Shown piece after piece: positions 27,251 to 35,058 of a stretch of 64,000 nucleotides of DNA; position 1 is the first letter of the stretch, and every line of letters begins with the position of its first letter. The DNA lies in the NCBI RefSeq assembly GCF_021390595.1, contig NZ_JAJEJR010000001.1, positions 2,294,001 to 2,358,000 on the forward strand. The letters are read 5' to 3'. This DNA comes from Paraburkholderia sp. HP33-1. Its GTDB lineage: Bacteria > Pseudomonadota > Gammaproteobacteria > Burkholderiales > Burkholderiaceae. Both the position numbers and the translations under genes were made by a program. The notes under the pieces were generated by a model. It searched no databases. It was not told the DNA's origin and saw only the letters and a program-made list of their open reading frames with translations.

Positions 27251-28516
27251 ATGGAAACGAGCCTCAATAAAAGCGCCCTCGCCGGCGCATCCGCCACGGG
27301 GGCGAGCGCGTCCCCGGCCGCCGCCGCACCGGCGGCCGCTACGGTTCAGCGCACGGTGTATTCCGTGCTCGGTGCGATCAGTTTTTCGCACCTGCTCAAC
27401 GACATGATCCAGTCGTTGATCCTGGCTATCTACCCGATGTTCAAGGAGAACTTCTCGTTGTCGTTCGGGCAGATCGGTCTGATCACGCTGACCTACCAGA
27501 TCACCGCATCGCTGCTGCAGCCGCTCATCGGCAGCTATACCGACAAGCATCCGAAGCCGTACTCGCTGCCGGTCGGCATGGGCTTCACGCTCACCGGCCT
27601 GCTGCTGATGTCGGTCGCACCGAACTTCGGGGTGCTGCTGGTCGCCGCGGCGCTGGTGGGTTGCGGATCGTCGGTGTTCCATCCGGAGTCGTCGCGGGTC
27701 GCGCGGATGGCGTCGGGCGGACGTCATGGTCTGGCGCAGTCGCTGTTCCAGGTCGGCGGCAATGCGGGTTCGTCGCTGGGGCCGCTGCTCGCCGCGCTGA
27801 TCGTGATTCCGCATGGCCAGCGCAGCATCGCGTGGTTCTCGGCGGCGGCGCTCGTTGCGATCGTCGTGCTCACGCAGATCGGGCGCTGGTACAAGCGTCA
27901 TCCGTCGGTCAGGAAGGCGCGCGGCCAGGTGGCGCATGCGACGCTGCCGCGTAACAGGATCATCATGGCGATGAGCGTGCTGGTGCTGCTGGTGTTCTCC
28001 AAGTACTTCTACCTCGCGAGCATCAACAGTTACTTCACGTTCTATCTGATCGACAGGTTCCATCTGTCGGTGCAGGCCGCGCAGATCCATCTGTTCGTGT
28101 TCCTCGCGGCGGTTGCGGCGGGGACGGTGATCGGTGGACCGATCGGCGACAGGATCGGGCGCAAGTATGTGATCTGGGTGTCGATTCTGGGTGTCGCGCC
28201 GTTCACGCTGTTGTTGCCGTATGCGAATCTTTTCTGGACTGGCGTCCTGACCGTTGTAATCGGGGTGGTGCTCGCCTCGGCGTTCTCGGCGATTCTGGTT
28301 TATGCGCAGGAGTTGATTCCTGGGAAGGTCGGCATGGTTGCCGGGTTGTTCTTTGGGTTTGCCTTTGGGCTTGGGGGGGTGGGGGCCGCGGTGCTTGGGC
28401 AGCTGGCTGACGCTACCAGTATTGCGTTTGTTTATAAGGTTTGCTCGTTCCTGCCGTTGATCGGGGTGCTGACTGTGCTGTTGCCCGATGTTGAAGGGAA
28501 GCGGGTTAAAGCTTGA
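27251..28516 (+). CDS. MFS transporter, fosmidomycin-resistance (Fsr) type
   Basis: A 421-residue, 12-helix major facilitator. ISFSHLLNDMIQSLILAIYP and GLITLTYQITASLLQPLIGSYTD match the Fsr family N-terminus, and the loop GPIGDRIGRKYVIW is a typical MFS motif A in the second half. It is likely a drug or metabolite exporter; the substrate is not known. The start ATG is at 27251 after a poorly conserved ribosome site. A palindromic repeat follows 40 bp after the stop. Confidence 0.88.
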   Translation: METSLNKSALAGASATGASASPAAAAPAAATVQRTVYSVLGAISFSHLLNDMIQSLILAIYPMFKENFSLSFGQIGLITLTYQITASLLQPLIGSYTDKHPKPYSLPVGMGFTLTGLLLMSVAPNFGVLLVAAALVGCGSSVFHPESSRVARMASGGRHGLAQSLFQVGGNAGSSLGPLLAALIVIPHGQRSIAWFSAAALVAIVVLTQIGRWYKRHPSVRKARGQVAHATLPRNRIIMAMSVLVLLVFSKYFYLASINSYFTFYLIDRFHLSVQAAQIHLFVFLAAVAAGTVIGGPIGDRIGRKYVIWVSILGVAPFTLLLPYANLFWTGVLTVVIGVVLASAFSAILVYAQELIPGKVGMVAGLFFGFAFGLGGVGAAVLGQLADATSIAFVYKVCSFLPLIGVLTVLLPDVEGKRVKA

Positions 28517-28555
28517 GTGGGCGTGGGGGTTGGTCTGTGTCTTTGCTCGTCAGGC

Positions 28556-29142
28556 GTTGGCCTTTCCTTGCTTTCTTATCGGTCTATTAGCGTAGCCCCT
28601 GTGCGGGGCGGCACCTACTTTCTTTGCTGCTGCAAAGAAAGTAGGCAAAGAAGACAGCTCAAACCGCAAGCTCATAAGCGGGCACCTCGGTCTGCATGAG
28701 GTAGTGGTGCATCTGACATCCGTGCTCCCGCACATTCGGCGGCAGTGACAAGGCCGTCATACTTCCGGCGGCGCTGCGCGCGCCGAATCCCCGTTCACAA
28801 ACCACCGATTTTTTCGGCGCATCGCCGAGGCGCAGCCGCCGGCCCCGCTGCGCGGGCAAACCCATCGGTTCTCCTGGCAGACCCGTCCGCGACGCACGTA
28901 GTGCGGAGTGGGAGCGGATGACGGCTTTGTCACCAGCGTGGAATGTGCGCAGACACAGATTCCAGATGTACCACTACCCCCTCCAAGCCAGGGGACCCAC
29001 TTAAGAATTAGCGGTTTGAGCTGTCTTCTTTGCCTACTTTCTTTGCAGCAGCAAAGAAAGTAGGTGCCGCCCCGCACAGGGGCTACGCTAATAGACCAAT
29101 AACAAAGCAAGGAAAGGCCAACAAAGCCAGAACAACGACAAA
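28556..29142. repeat. Palindromic dispersed repeat, copy 1
   Basis: A roughly 590-bp intergenic element whose two ends are inverted copies of each other (GTTGGCCTTTCC... at the left, ...GGAAAGGCCAAC at the right). Each arm contains a perfect 14-bp stem, CCTACTTTCTTTGC with GCAAAGAAAGTAGG, around a 4-base loop (28614-28645 and 29033-29064). Inner parts (CATCTG..., GTGACAA...GTCAT) are also imperfectly inverted, leaving a central loop of roughly 150 bp. A second copy is at 34425-34975 with the core in the opposite orientation. Small frames inside it are not considered genes. Confidence 0.88.
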
Positions 29143-29280
29143 GAAGCGCCGCCCCGCACCGGGGGCAATTTCCAGCGCACAATCAAAATCAAAATCCCAC
29201 ATTGCCCACGCCAACAGGCGTGTCTATGCTAGTGCGAACACCCGCGCCGCCCTAGGCGCCCAATCTGAGGATCGCCGCCG

Positions 29281-31191
29281 ATGACCCGCTACCGCGATTT
29301 CCACCGCCGCTCGATCGACAACCCCGAAGCCTTCTGGCGCGAAGAAGCCCGCCGCATTCACTGGCACACGCCGTTCGGCACCGTGCTCGACCGCTCGAAG
29401 CCGCCGTTCGCGCGCTGGTTCGTCGGCGGTCGCACGAACCTCTGTCATAACGCGGTCGACCGGCATCTGGCCGAGCGCGCGCAGCAGAACGCGCTCATCT
29501 ACGTATCGACCGAAACCGGCATCGAGCGGCACTACACGTACGCCGATCTGTACGGCGAAATCAACCGCATGGCCGCGGTGATGCGCTCGCTCGGCGTGAA
29601 GCGCGGCGACGTCGTGCTGATCTATCTGCCAATGATCCCCGAAGCACTGTTCGCGATGCTCGCGTGCGCGCGACTCGGCGCGATCCACTCGGTCGTGTTC
29701 GGCGGCTTCGCGGCGCCGAACCTCGCCGCGCGGATCGAGGACGCGAAGCCGGTGCTGATCGTGACCGCCGACGCCGGCGCGCGTGGCGGCAAGGTGGTCG
29801 ACTACACCCCGCTCGTCGACGAAGCGCTCTCGCGCGCCAAGCACAAGACGCCGCACGTGCTGCTGATCGACCGGCAGCTCGCGCCCGCGCGACTGAACGC
29901 GCCCTATCTCGTCGCCTACGAGCCGCTGCGCGAACAGTTCTTCAACGTTCACGTCCCTTGCGAATGGCTCGAATCGAACGAGCCGTCATACGTGCTGTAC
30001 ACGTCGGGCACGACCGGCAAGCCGAAAGGCGTGCAGCGCGATGTCGGCGGCTATGCGGTCGCACTCGCGGCATCGATGGAATACATCTTCGAGGGCAAAG
30101 CCGGCGACACGATGTTCACCGCGTCCGACGTCGGCTGGGTGGTCGGCCACAGCTACATCGTGTACGCGCCGCTGATCGCGGGGCTGACCACCGTGATGTA
30201 CGAAGGCACGCCGATTCGTCCGGACGGCGGCATCTGGTGGCGGCTCGTCGAGCAGCACAAAATCAACCTGATGTTCACCGCGCCGACCGCGCTGCGCGTG
30301 CTGAAGAAGCAGGATCCGGCGCTAATGAAGGCAGCCGATCTTTCGAGCCTGCGCACGCTGTTTCTCGCCGGCGAACCACTCGACGAACCGACCGCTGCAT
30401 GGATCACGAGCGCGCTGAACAAGCCGGTGATCGACAACTACTGGCAGACCGAAACCGGCTGGCCGATGCTCGCGATTCCGCGCGGCATCGAGGCACTACC
30501 GACCAAGCTCGGCTCGCCGGGCGTGCCCTCGGTCGGCTATAGCCTGACCGTGCGCGATGAGCTGACCGGCGAACCCTGCGCGGTCGGCGAAAAAGGTGTG
30601 CTGACGCTCGACTATCCGCTTCCGCCGGGCTGCATGTCGACGGTGTGGCGCGACGACAAGCGCTTTGTCGACACCTACTGGAAGAGCGTGCCGAACCAGC
30701 AGGTCTATTCGACGTTCGATTGGGGTGTGCAGGACGATGACGGCTATGTGACGATCCTCGGCCGCACCGACGACGTGATCAACGTCGCGGGCCATCGCCT
30801 CGGTACCCGTGAGATCGAGGAGGCGCTGTCGAGTCACGCGGCCGTCGCGGAAGTCGCGGTGGTCGGCGTGACGGATCCGGTCAAGGGTCAGGTGGCAATG
30901 GCCTTCGTCGTGCTGCGCGGCGCGCAAGGCGAAGGCGAAGGCGACCCGAGCGAGCGCGCGCGGCTCGCGGCCGAACTGGCGATGACGGTCGACCGCAATT
31001 TCGGCTCGATTGCGCGGCCCGCGCGCGTGGTGATGGTCTCGATGCTGCCGAAGACGCGCTCCGGCAAGCTATTGCGCCGCGCGATCGCGGCGCTCGCCGA
31101 AGGGCGCGATCCGGGCGATCTGCCGACGATCGAAGATCCGGCCGCGTTGCAGCTGGTACGCGACGCGCTCGGCGACGGCGCGGAGAAATAA
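29281..31191 (+). CDS. prpE: Propionate-CoA ligase (PrpE-type)
   Basis: A 636-residue acyl-CoA synthetase. The ATP motif YTSGTTGKPKGV is near residue 240, GRTDDVINVAGHRLGTREIE near 500, and the acetylatable lysine in TRSGKLLRR near 593. The N-terminus (RYRDFHRRSIDNPEAFW) and FVGGRTNLCHNAVDRH are characteristic of propionyl-CoA synthetase rather than acetyl-CoA synthetase. It activates propionate for the methylcitrate cycle; no other prp gene is present here. It converges on mtnN. Confidence 0.9.
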   Translation: MTRYRDFHRRSIDNPEAFWREEARRIHWHTPFGTVLDRSKPPFARWFVGGRTNLCHNAVDRHLAERAQQNALIYVSTETGIERHYTYADLYGEINRMAAVMRSLGVKRGDVVLIYLPMIPEALFAMLACARLGAIHSVVFGGFAAPNLAARIEDAKPVLIVTADAGARGGKVVDYTPLVDEALSRAKHKTPHVLLIDRQLAPARLNAPYLVAYEPLREQFFNVHVPCEWLESNEPSYVLYTSGTTGKPKGVQRDVGGYAVALAASMEYIFEGKAGDTMFTASDVGWVVGHSYIVYAPLIAGLTTVMYEGTPIRPDGGIWWRLVEQHKINLMFTAPTALRVLKKQDPALMKAADLSSLRTLFLAGEPLDEPTAAWITSALNKPVIDNYWQTETGWPMLAIPRGIEALPTKLGSPGVPSVGYSLTVRDELTGEPCAVGEKGVLTLDYPLPPGCMSTVWRDDKRFVDTYWKSVPNQQVYSTFDWGVQDDDGYVTILGRTDDVINVAGHRLGTREIEEALSSHAAVAEVAVVGVTDPVKGQVAMAFVVLRGAQGEGEGDPSERARLAAELAMTVDRNFGSIARPARVVMVSMLPKTRSGKLLRRAIAALAEGRDPGDLPTIEDPAALQLVRDALGDGAEK

Positions 31192-31201
31192 ACGGGCGAA
31201 C

Positions 31202-31222
31202 CCGCGGGCGCTCAGCCCGCGG
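31202..31222. terminator. Hairpin overlapping the mtnN stop
   Basis: A perfect 8-bp stem, CCGCGGGC with GCCCGCGG, and GCTCA loop lies between the convergent prpE and mtnN genes and includes the last codons of mtnN. No T-tract follows; its use as a bidirectional 3' end is inferred from position. Confidence 0.4.
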
Positions 31223-32006
31223 TGTTCTGCGCGCCGAGAAAGCGCGCGAGGATCGCGTTCGAGTAGGTGCCCGCGATGTCGGTGAGGAACGACATGAACG
31301 ATCCCGGCGCGTGATCGTCGGCGGTATCGGAGATCGTGCGCACGACCGCGCACGGCAGGCCGTACTCGTAGCAGACCTGTGCGATCGCCGCGCCTTCCAT
31401 CTCGACGGCGAGCGCATCGGGCAGCGCGTCGCGCAGCGCCGCGACGGCCGCCGCGCTCGCGACGAACTGATCGCCGCTGACGATCAGGCCGCGATGCACG
31501 CGCGGCTCGCGCGTGCCGAAGTGCGCCGCGCAGGCCGCGCCTTCCTCGGCGACGAAACGCTCGCACGCGGCGGCGAGACGCTCGGCGAGCACGGCATCGA
31601 CGGCGAAGCGCGAGATGCCAAGCAACGGCACCTCGAAGCGCGGAAACAGCGGTGACGCGTCGATATCGTGCTGCATCAGCGTGCTCGCGACGACGATATC
31701 GCCGACATGCACGTCGCCTCCTACACCACCCGCGACGCCGGTGAACACGATAGCGTCGACATCGAACTCGTGGATCAGCGCGCTGGCCGTCGCGGCCGCC
31801 GCGACTTTGCCGACCCGCGCGAGCGTGACGACACACGGCGTGCCGTGCACGGTGCCGATGTGATATTCACGCTGGCCGTGCGTGACCGTGCGCACGCCAG
31901 ACTCGGCGCGCATCGCTTCGATCAGGTCGCCGAGTTCCTGCGGCAACGCGGCCAGAATGCCGAGCGGCCGTTGCGCGCCGTGGCTCATGTTCAAGGGTGT
32001 GTTCAT
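31212..32006 (-). CDS. mtnN: 5'-methylthioadenosine/S-adenosylhomocysteine nucleosidase
   Basis: A 264-residue nucleoside phosphorylase-fold protein. GILAALPQELGDLI near the N-terminus, VFTGVAGGVGGDVHVGDIVVA near residue 85 and EMEGAAIAQVCYEYGLPC followed by the catalytic SDTADD near 225 are family signatures. It cleaves adenine from MTA and SAH in methyl-cycle and polyamine recycling. The ATG at 32006 overlaps the uvrD stop (ATGA), so translation is coupled to the helicase. An in-frame ATG at 31988 is an alternative start. Confidence 0.88.
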   Translation of the reverse strand: MNTPLNMSHGAQRPLGILAALPQELGDLIEAMRAESGVRTVTHGQREYHIGTVHGTPCVVTLARVGKVAAAATASALIHEFDVDAIVFTGVAGGVGGDVHVGDIVVASTLMQHDIDASPLFPRFEVPLLGISRFAVDAVLAERLAAACERFVAEEGAACAAHFGTREPRVHRGLIVSGDQFVASAAAVAALRDALPDALAVEMEGAAIAQVCYEYGLPCAVVRTISDTADDHAPGSFMSFLTDIAGTYSNAILARFLGAQNTAG

Positions 32007-34366
32007 TCGACCGCCTGCAGTTTGGCCACCGCCAGCGCGAGCCACTTCTCGCCGTGCCGCTTGAAACGCACCTGCGCCTTCGCGTCGGTACCGTTGCCTT
32101 CGAGCGCGGTGATCGTGCCTTCACCGAACTTCGTGTGGAACACCTGCTGGCCGACGCGAAAGCCCGTTTCAGCCGCGCGCTGCTCGTTCGCGAAAGCGGG
32201 CGCCGGCGCGGAGGCCACCGACGCCGTCGTCGCCGCACCGCCGCCGTAGCCCGGGCGCGCGAACCAGTCGCGTCCATAGCCCGCGTTGTCCGAGCGGCCG
32301 CCCCAACGCGAGCCCGCCTCGACCTTCGGCGTGAGCCACTTCAGCGTCTCCTGCGGCAATTCGTCGAAAAAGCGGGAGCGGATGTTGTAGCGGGTCTGGC
32401 CGTGCAGCATCCGGCTCTGCGCGAACGACAGGTACAGCCGTTCCTTCGCGCGGGTGATCGCGACGTACATCAGGCGCCGCTCTTCTTCGAGGCCGTCCGT
32501 CTCCATCGCGCTGTTCTCGTGCGGGAACAGCCCTTCTTCGAGACCGGTGATGAACACCGCGGTGAATTCGAGCCCCTTCGCCGCGTGCACGGTCATCAGC
32601 TGCACCGCATCCTGGCCGGCCTGCGCCTGGTTGTCACCGGCTTCGAGCGATGCGTGCGACAGGAAGCCCGCGAGCGGTGTCATCGTGTCGGGGTTCTGCG
32701 CCGGATCGGCGATGTCCGGCGCGTCGAGCACCACGGTGTTCGGATCGTCGGTGGCGACCGCGAGCTCGGGCGCGGCGCTCGCGCCGGGGCGCAGCGGAAT
32801 CGAGCGTGCGGGGGTATCGAGCCCGTAGCCTTCCTCGCTGACGAACGCGGCGGCCGCGTTGACGAGTTCCTGCAGGTTTTCGAGCCGCTCCTGGCCCTCG
32901 CGCTCGTTCTGATAGAACTCGGCGAGAGTGCTCGCGCGGACCACGTACTCGACGGTCTCGGGCAGGCTCATCTGCTGCGTGTCGGCGCGCATCTTGCCGA
33001 CCAGGTTCGCGAACGCGGCGAGGCTAGAGCCCGCCTTGCCCGCGACATACGGAATCGCCGCGGCCATCGAGCAGTTGTACAGGCGCGCCGAGTCGGCGAG
33101 CTGTTCGAGCGAGCGCGCGCCGATGCCGCGGGTCGGGAAATTGACGACGCGCGCGAACGCGGTGTCGTCGTTCGGGTTGTCGATCAGGCGCAGATACGCG
33201 AGCGCGTGCTTGACTTCCTGACGCTCGAAAAAGCGCAGGCCGCCATACACGCGATACGCTATACCCGCGTTGACGAGCGTGTGCTCGATCGTGCGCGACT
33301 GCGCGTTGCTGCGATAGAGCACGGCGATCTCGCTGCGCGACAGGCCGGTGTTGATTAGCGCGCGAATCTCTTCGACGATCCAGCCGGCCTCCTGCGAATC
33401 GGTCGCCGATTCGTAGACGCGTACCGGTTCGCCGTGGCCCGCGTCAGTGCGCAGATTCTTGCCGAGGCGCCGCGAATTGTTCGCGATCAGCTGGTTGGCG
33501 GCATCGAGAATATGGCCGTGCGAGCGATAGTTCTGTTCGAGCTTGATCAGATTGCGCACTTTGAACTCGTGCTCGAAGTCGCGCATGTTGCCGACGTTCG
33601 CGCCGCGGAACGCGTAGATCGACTGGTCGTCGTCGCCGACCGCGAAGATCGCGTTGTGCTGGCCCGCGAGCAGCTTGAGCCACGCGTATTGCAGCTTGTT
33701 GGTGTCCTGAAACTCGTCGACGAGGATGTGCCTGAAGCGCGCCTGATAATGCGCGCGCAGCGGCGGATTGTGCGCGAGCAGTTCGTAGCAGCGCAGCAGC
33801 AGCTCGGGGAAGTCGACCACGCCTTCGCGCTGGCATTGCTGGTCGTAGGCTTCGTAGAGTTCGACGAACTTGCGGTTGAAGTTGTCGGTGGCATCGACGT
33901 CTTTGGGGCGCAGGCCCTGCTCTTTCGCGTTGTTGATGAAGTACTGGAGATTTTTCGCGGGGTACTTCTCGTCGTCGATGTTGAGGCCCTTCATCAGGCG
34001 CTTGATCGCCGAGAGCTGGTCCGCGGTGTCGAGAATCTGGAACGTGGCGGGCAGCCCGGCGTCGCGGTGATGCGCGCGCAGCATACGGTTGCACAGGCCG
34101 TGGAAGGTGCCGATCCACATGCCGCGCGTATCGATCGGCAACAGCGCCGAGAGGCGCGCCATCATTTCGCGGGCGGCTTTGTTCGTGAAGGTGACGGCGA
34201 GGATGGTCGCTGGGGACGCGAGGCCTTGCTGGATCAGCCACGCGATGCGGGTGATCAGGACGCGGGTTTTGCCGCTGCCGGCGCCGGCCAGAATCAGCGC
34301 GGGCTCATTCGGAAGAGTGACGGCGGCGTGTTGTTCGGGGTTTAGATTGGAGAGGAGGTCGGGCAT
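32003..34366 (-). CDS. uvrD: ATP-dependent DNA helicase UvrD
   Basis: A 787-residue superfamily 1A helicase for nucleotide-excision and mismatch repair. Walker A AGAGSGKT is at residues 27-34, motif II is ILVDEFQDTN, motif III is VGDDDQSIYAFRGAN, and later motifs include TVHAAKGLEF and VAITRAKERLYL. The C-terminus ends with the Tudor-like segment (VGQQVFHTKFGEGTITALEG). The start MPDLLSNLNPEQ at 34366 fits the family; an ATG 30 bp upstream (34396) is possible. It is divergent from valS across a palindromic repeat and coupled to mtnN. Confidence 0.96.
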   Translation of the reverse strand: MPDLLSNLNPEQHAAVTLPNEPALILAGAGSGKTRVLITRIAWLIQQGLASPATILAVTFTNKAAREMMARLSALLPIDTRGMWIGTFHGLCNRMLRAHHRDAGLPATFQILDTADQLSAIKRLMKGLNIDDEKYPAKNLQYFINNAKEQGLRPKDVDATDNFNRKFVELYEAYDQQCQREGVVDFPELLLRCYELLAHNPPLRAHYQARFRHILVDEFQDTNKLQYAWLKLLAGQHNAIFAVGDDDQSIYAFRGANVGNMRDFEHEFKVRNLIKLEQNYRSHGHILDAANQLIANNSRRLGKNLRTDAGHGEPVRVYESATDSQEAGWIVEEIRALINTGLSRSEIAVLYRSNAQSRTIEHTLVNAGIAYRVYGGLRFFERQEVKHALAYLRLIDNPNDDTAFARVVNFPTRGIGARSLEQLADSARLYNCSMAAAIPYVAGKAGSSLAAFANLVGKMRADTQQMSLPETVEYVVRASTLAEFYQNEREGQERLENLQELVNAAAAFVSEEGYGLDTPARSIPLRPGASAAPELAVATDDPNTVVLDAPDIADPAQNPDTMTPLAGFLSHASLEAGDNQAQAGQDAVQLMTVHAAKGLEFTAVFITGLEEGLFPHENSAMETDGLEEERRLMYVAITRAKERLYLSFAQSRMLHGQTRYNIRSRFFDELPQETLKWLTPKVEAGSRWGGRSDNAGYGRDWFARPGYGGGAATTASVASAPAPAFANEQRAAETGFRVGQQVFHTKFGEGTITALEGNGTDAKAQVRFKRHGEKWLALAVAKLQAVE

Positions 34367-34424
34367 TTTTTTGCGGAGGCGCAGTTCGGGGGACATTATA
34401 TGCCCCGGCGGGGGCTGGGCTTTT

Positions 34425-34975
34425 TTTCGTTTTTCTGGTTTTGTTGGCCTTTCCTTGATTTGTTATCGGTCTATTAGCGTGGCCCCTGTGCGGGGCGGCA
34501 CCTACTTTCTTTGCTGCTGCAAAGAAAGTAGGCAAAGAAGACAGCTCAAACCGCTAATTCTTAAGTGGGTCCCCTGGCTTGGAGGGGGTAGTGGTGCATC
34601 TGGAATCTGTGCCCCCGCACATTCCACGCTAGTGACAAAGCCATCATCCGCTCCCACTCCGCACTGCGTGCGTCGCGGACAGGTCTGCGAGGAGAACCGA
34701 CGGCGATGGTTTTGGAACGGGGATTCGGCGCGCGCAGCGCCGCCGGAAGTATGACGGCTTTGTCACTAACGCTGAATGTGCGGGAGCACGGATGTCAGAT
34801 GCACCACTACCTCATGAAGACCGAGGAGCCCGCTTATGAGCTTGCGGTTTGAGCTGTCTTCTTTGCCTACTTTCTTTGCAGCAGCAAAGAAAGTAGGTGC
34901 CGCCCCGCACAGGGGCTACGCCAATAGACCGACAAGAAATCAAGGAAAGGCCAACAAAGCCAGAACAACGACAAA
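34425..34975. repeat. Palindromic dispersed repeat, copy 2 (core inverted)
   Basis: Second copy of the element at 28556-29142, placed between the divergent uvrD and valS genes. The arms again carry perfect 14-bp stems (34501-34532 and 34866-34897). The core is reversed relative to copy 1: CTTAAGTGGGTCCCCTGGCT at 34560-34579 is the reverse complement of 28986-29005, and the segment at 34821-34840 is, with one or two changes, the reverse complement of 28671-28690. So the two copies lie in opposite orientations. Confidence 0.88.
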
Positions 34976-35009
34976 CCAACCCGCCGGCCGGCAAAAAACC
35001 TCATCCAGC

Positions 35010-35015
35010 TATAAT
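35010..35015 (+). promoter_or_regulatory. -10 box candidate of valS
   Basis: A perfect TATAAT lies 44 bp upstream of the valS ATG, just outside the palindromic repeat. No good -35 box is visible at the usual spacing. Confidence 0.4.
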
Positions 35016-35058
35016 CAACAATTCCCCGCATCCCAAAGCCTGCCTTTAAAACAGAAAC

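Noticed and set aside
28517..29142. Small open frames inside the palindromic repeats, with residues such as PVRGGTYFLCCCKESRQRR on one strand and PTFFAAAKKVGAAPHRG on the other
   Set aside because: They are the two strands of the same inverted arm, recur unchanged in all four arms and have no own ribosome site; they are translations of a repeat, not genes.
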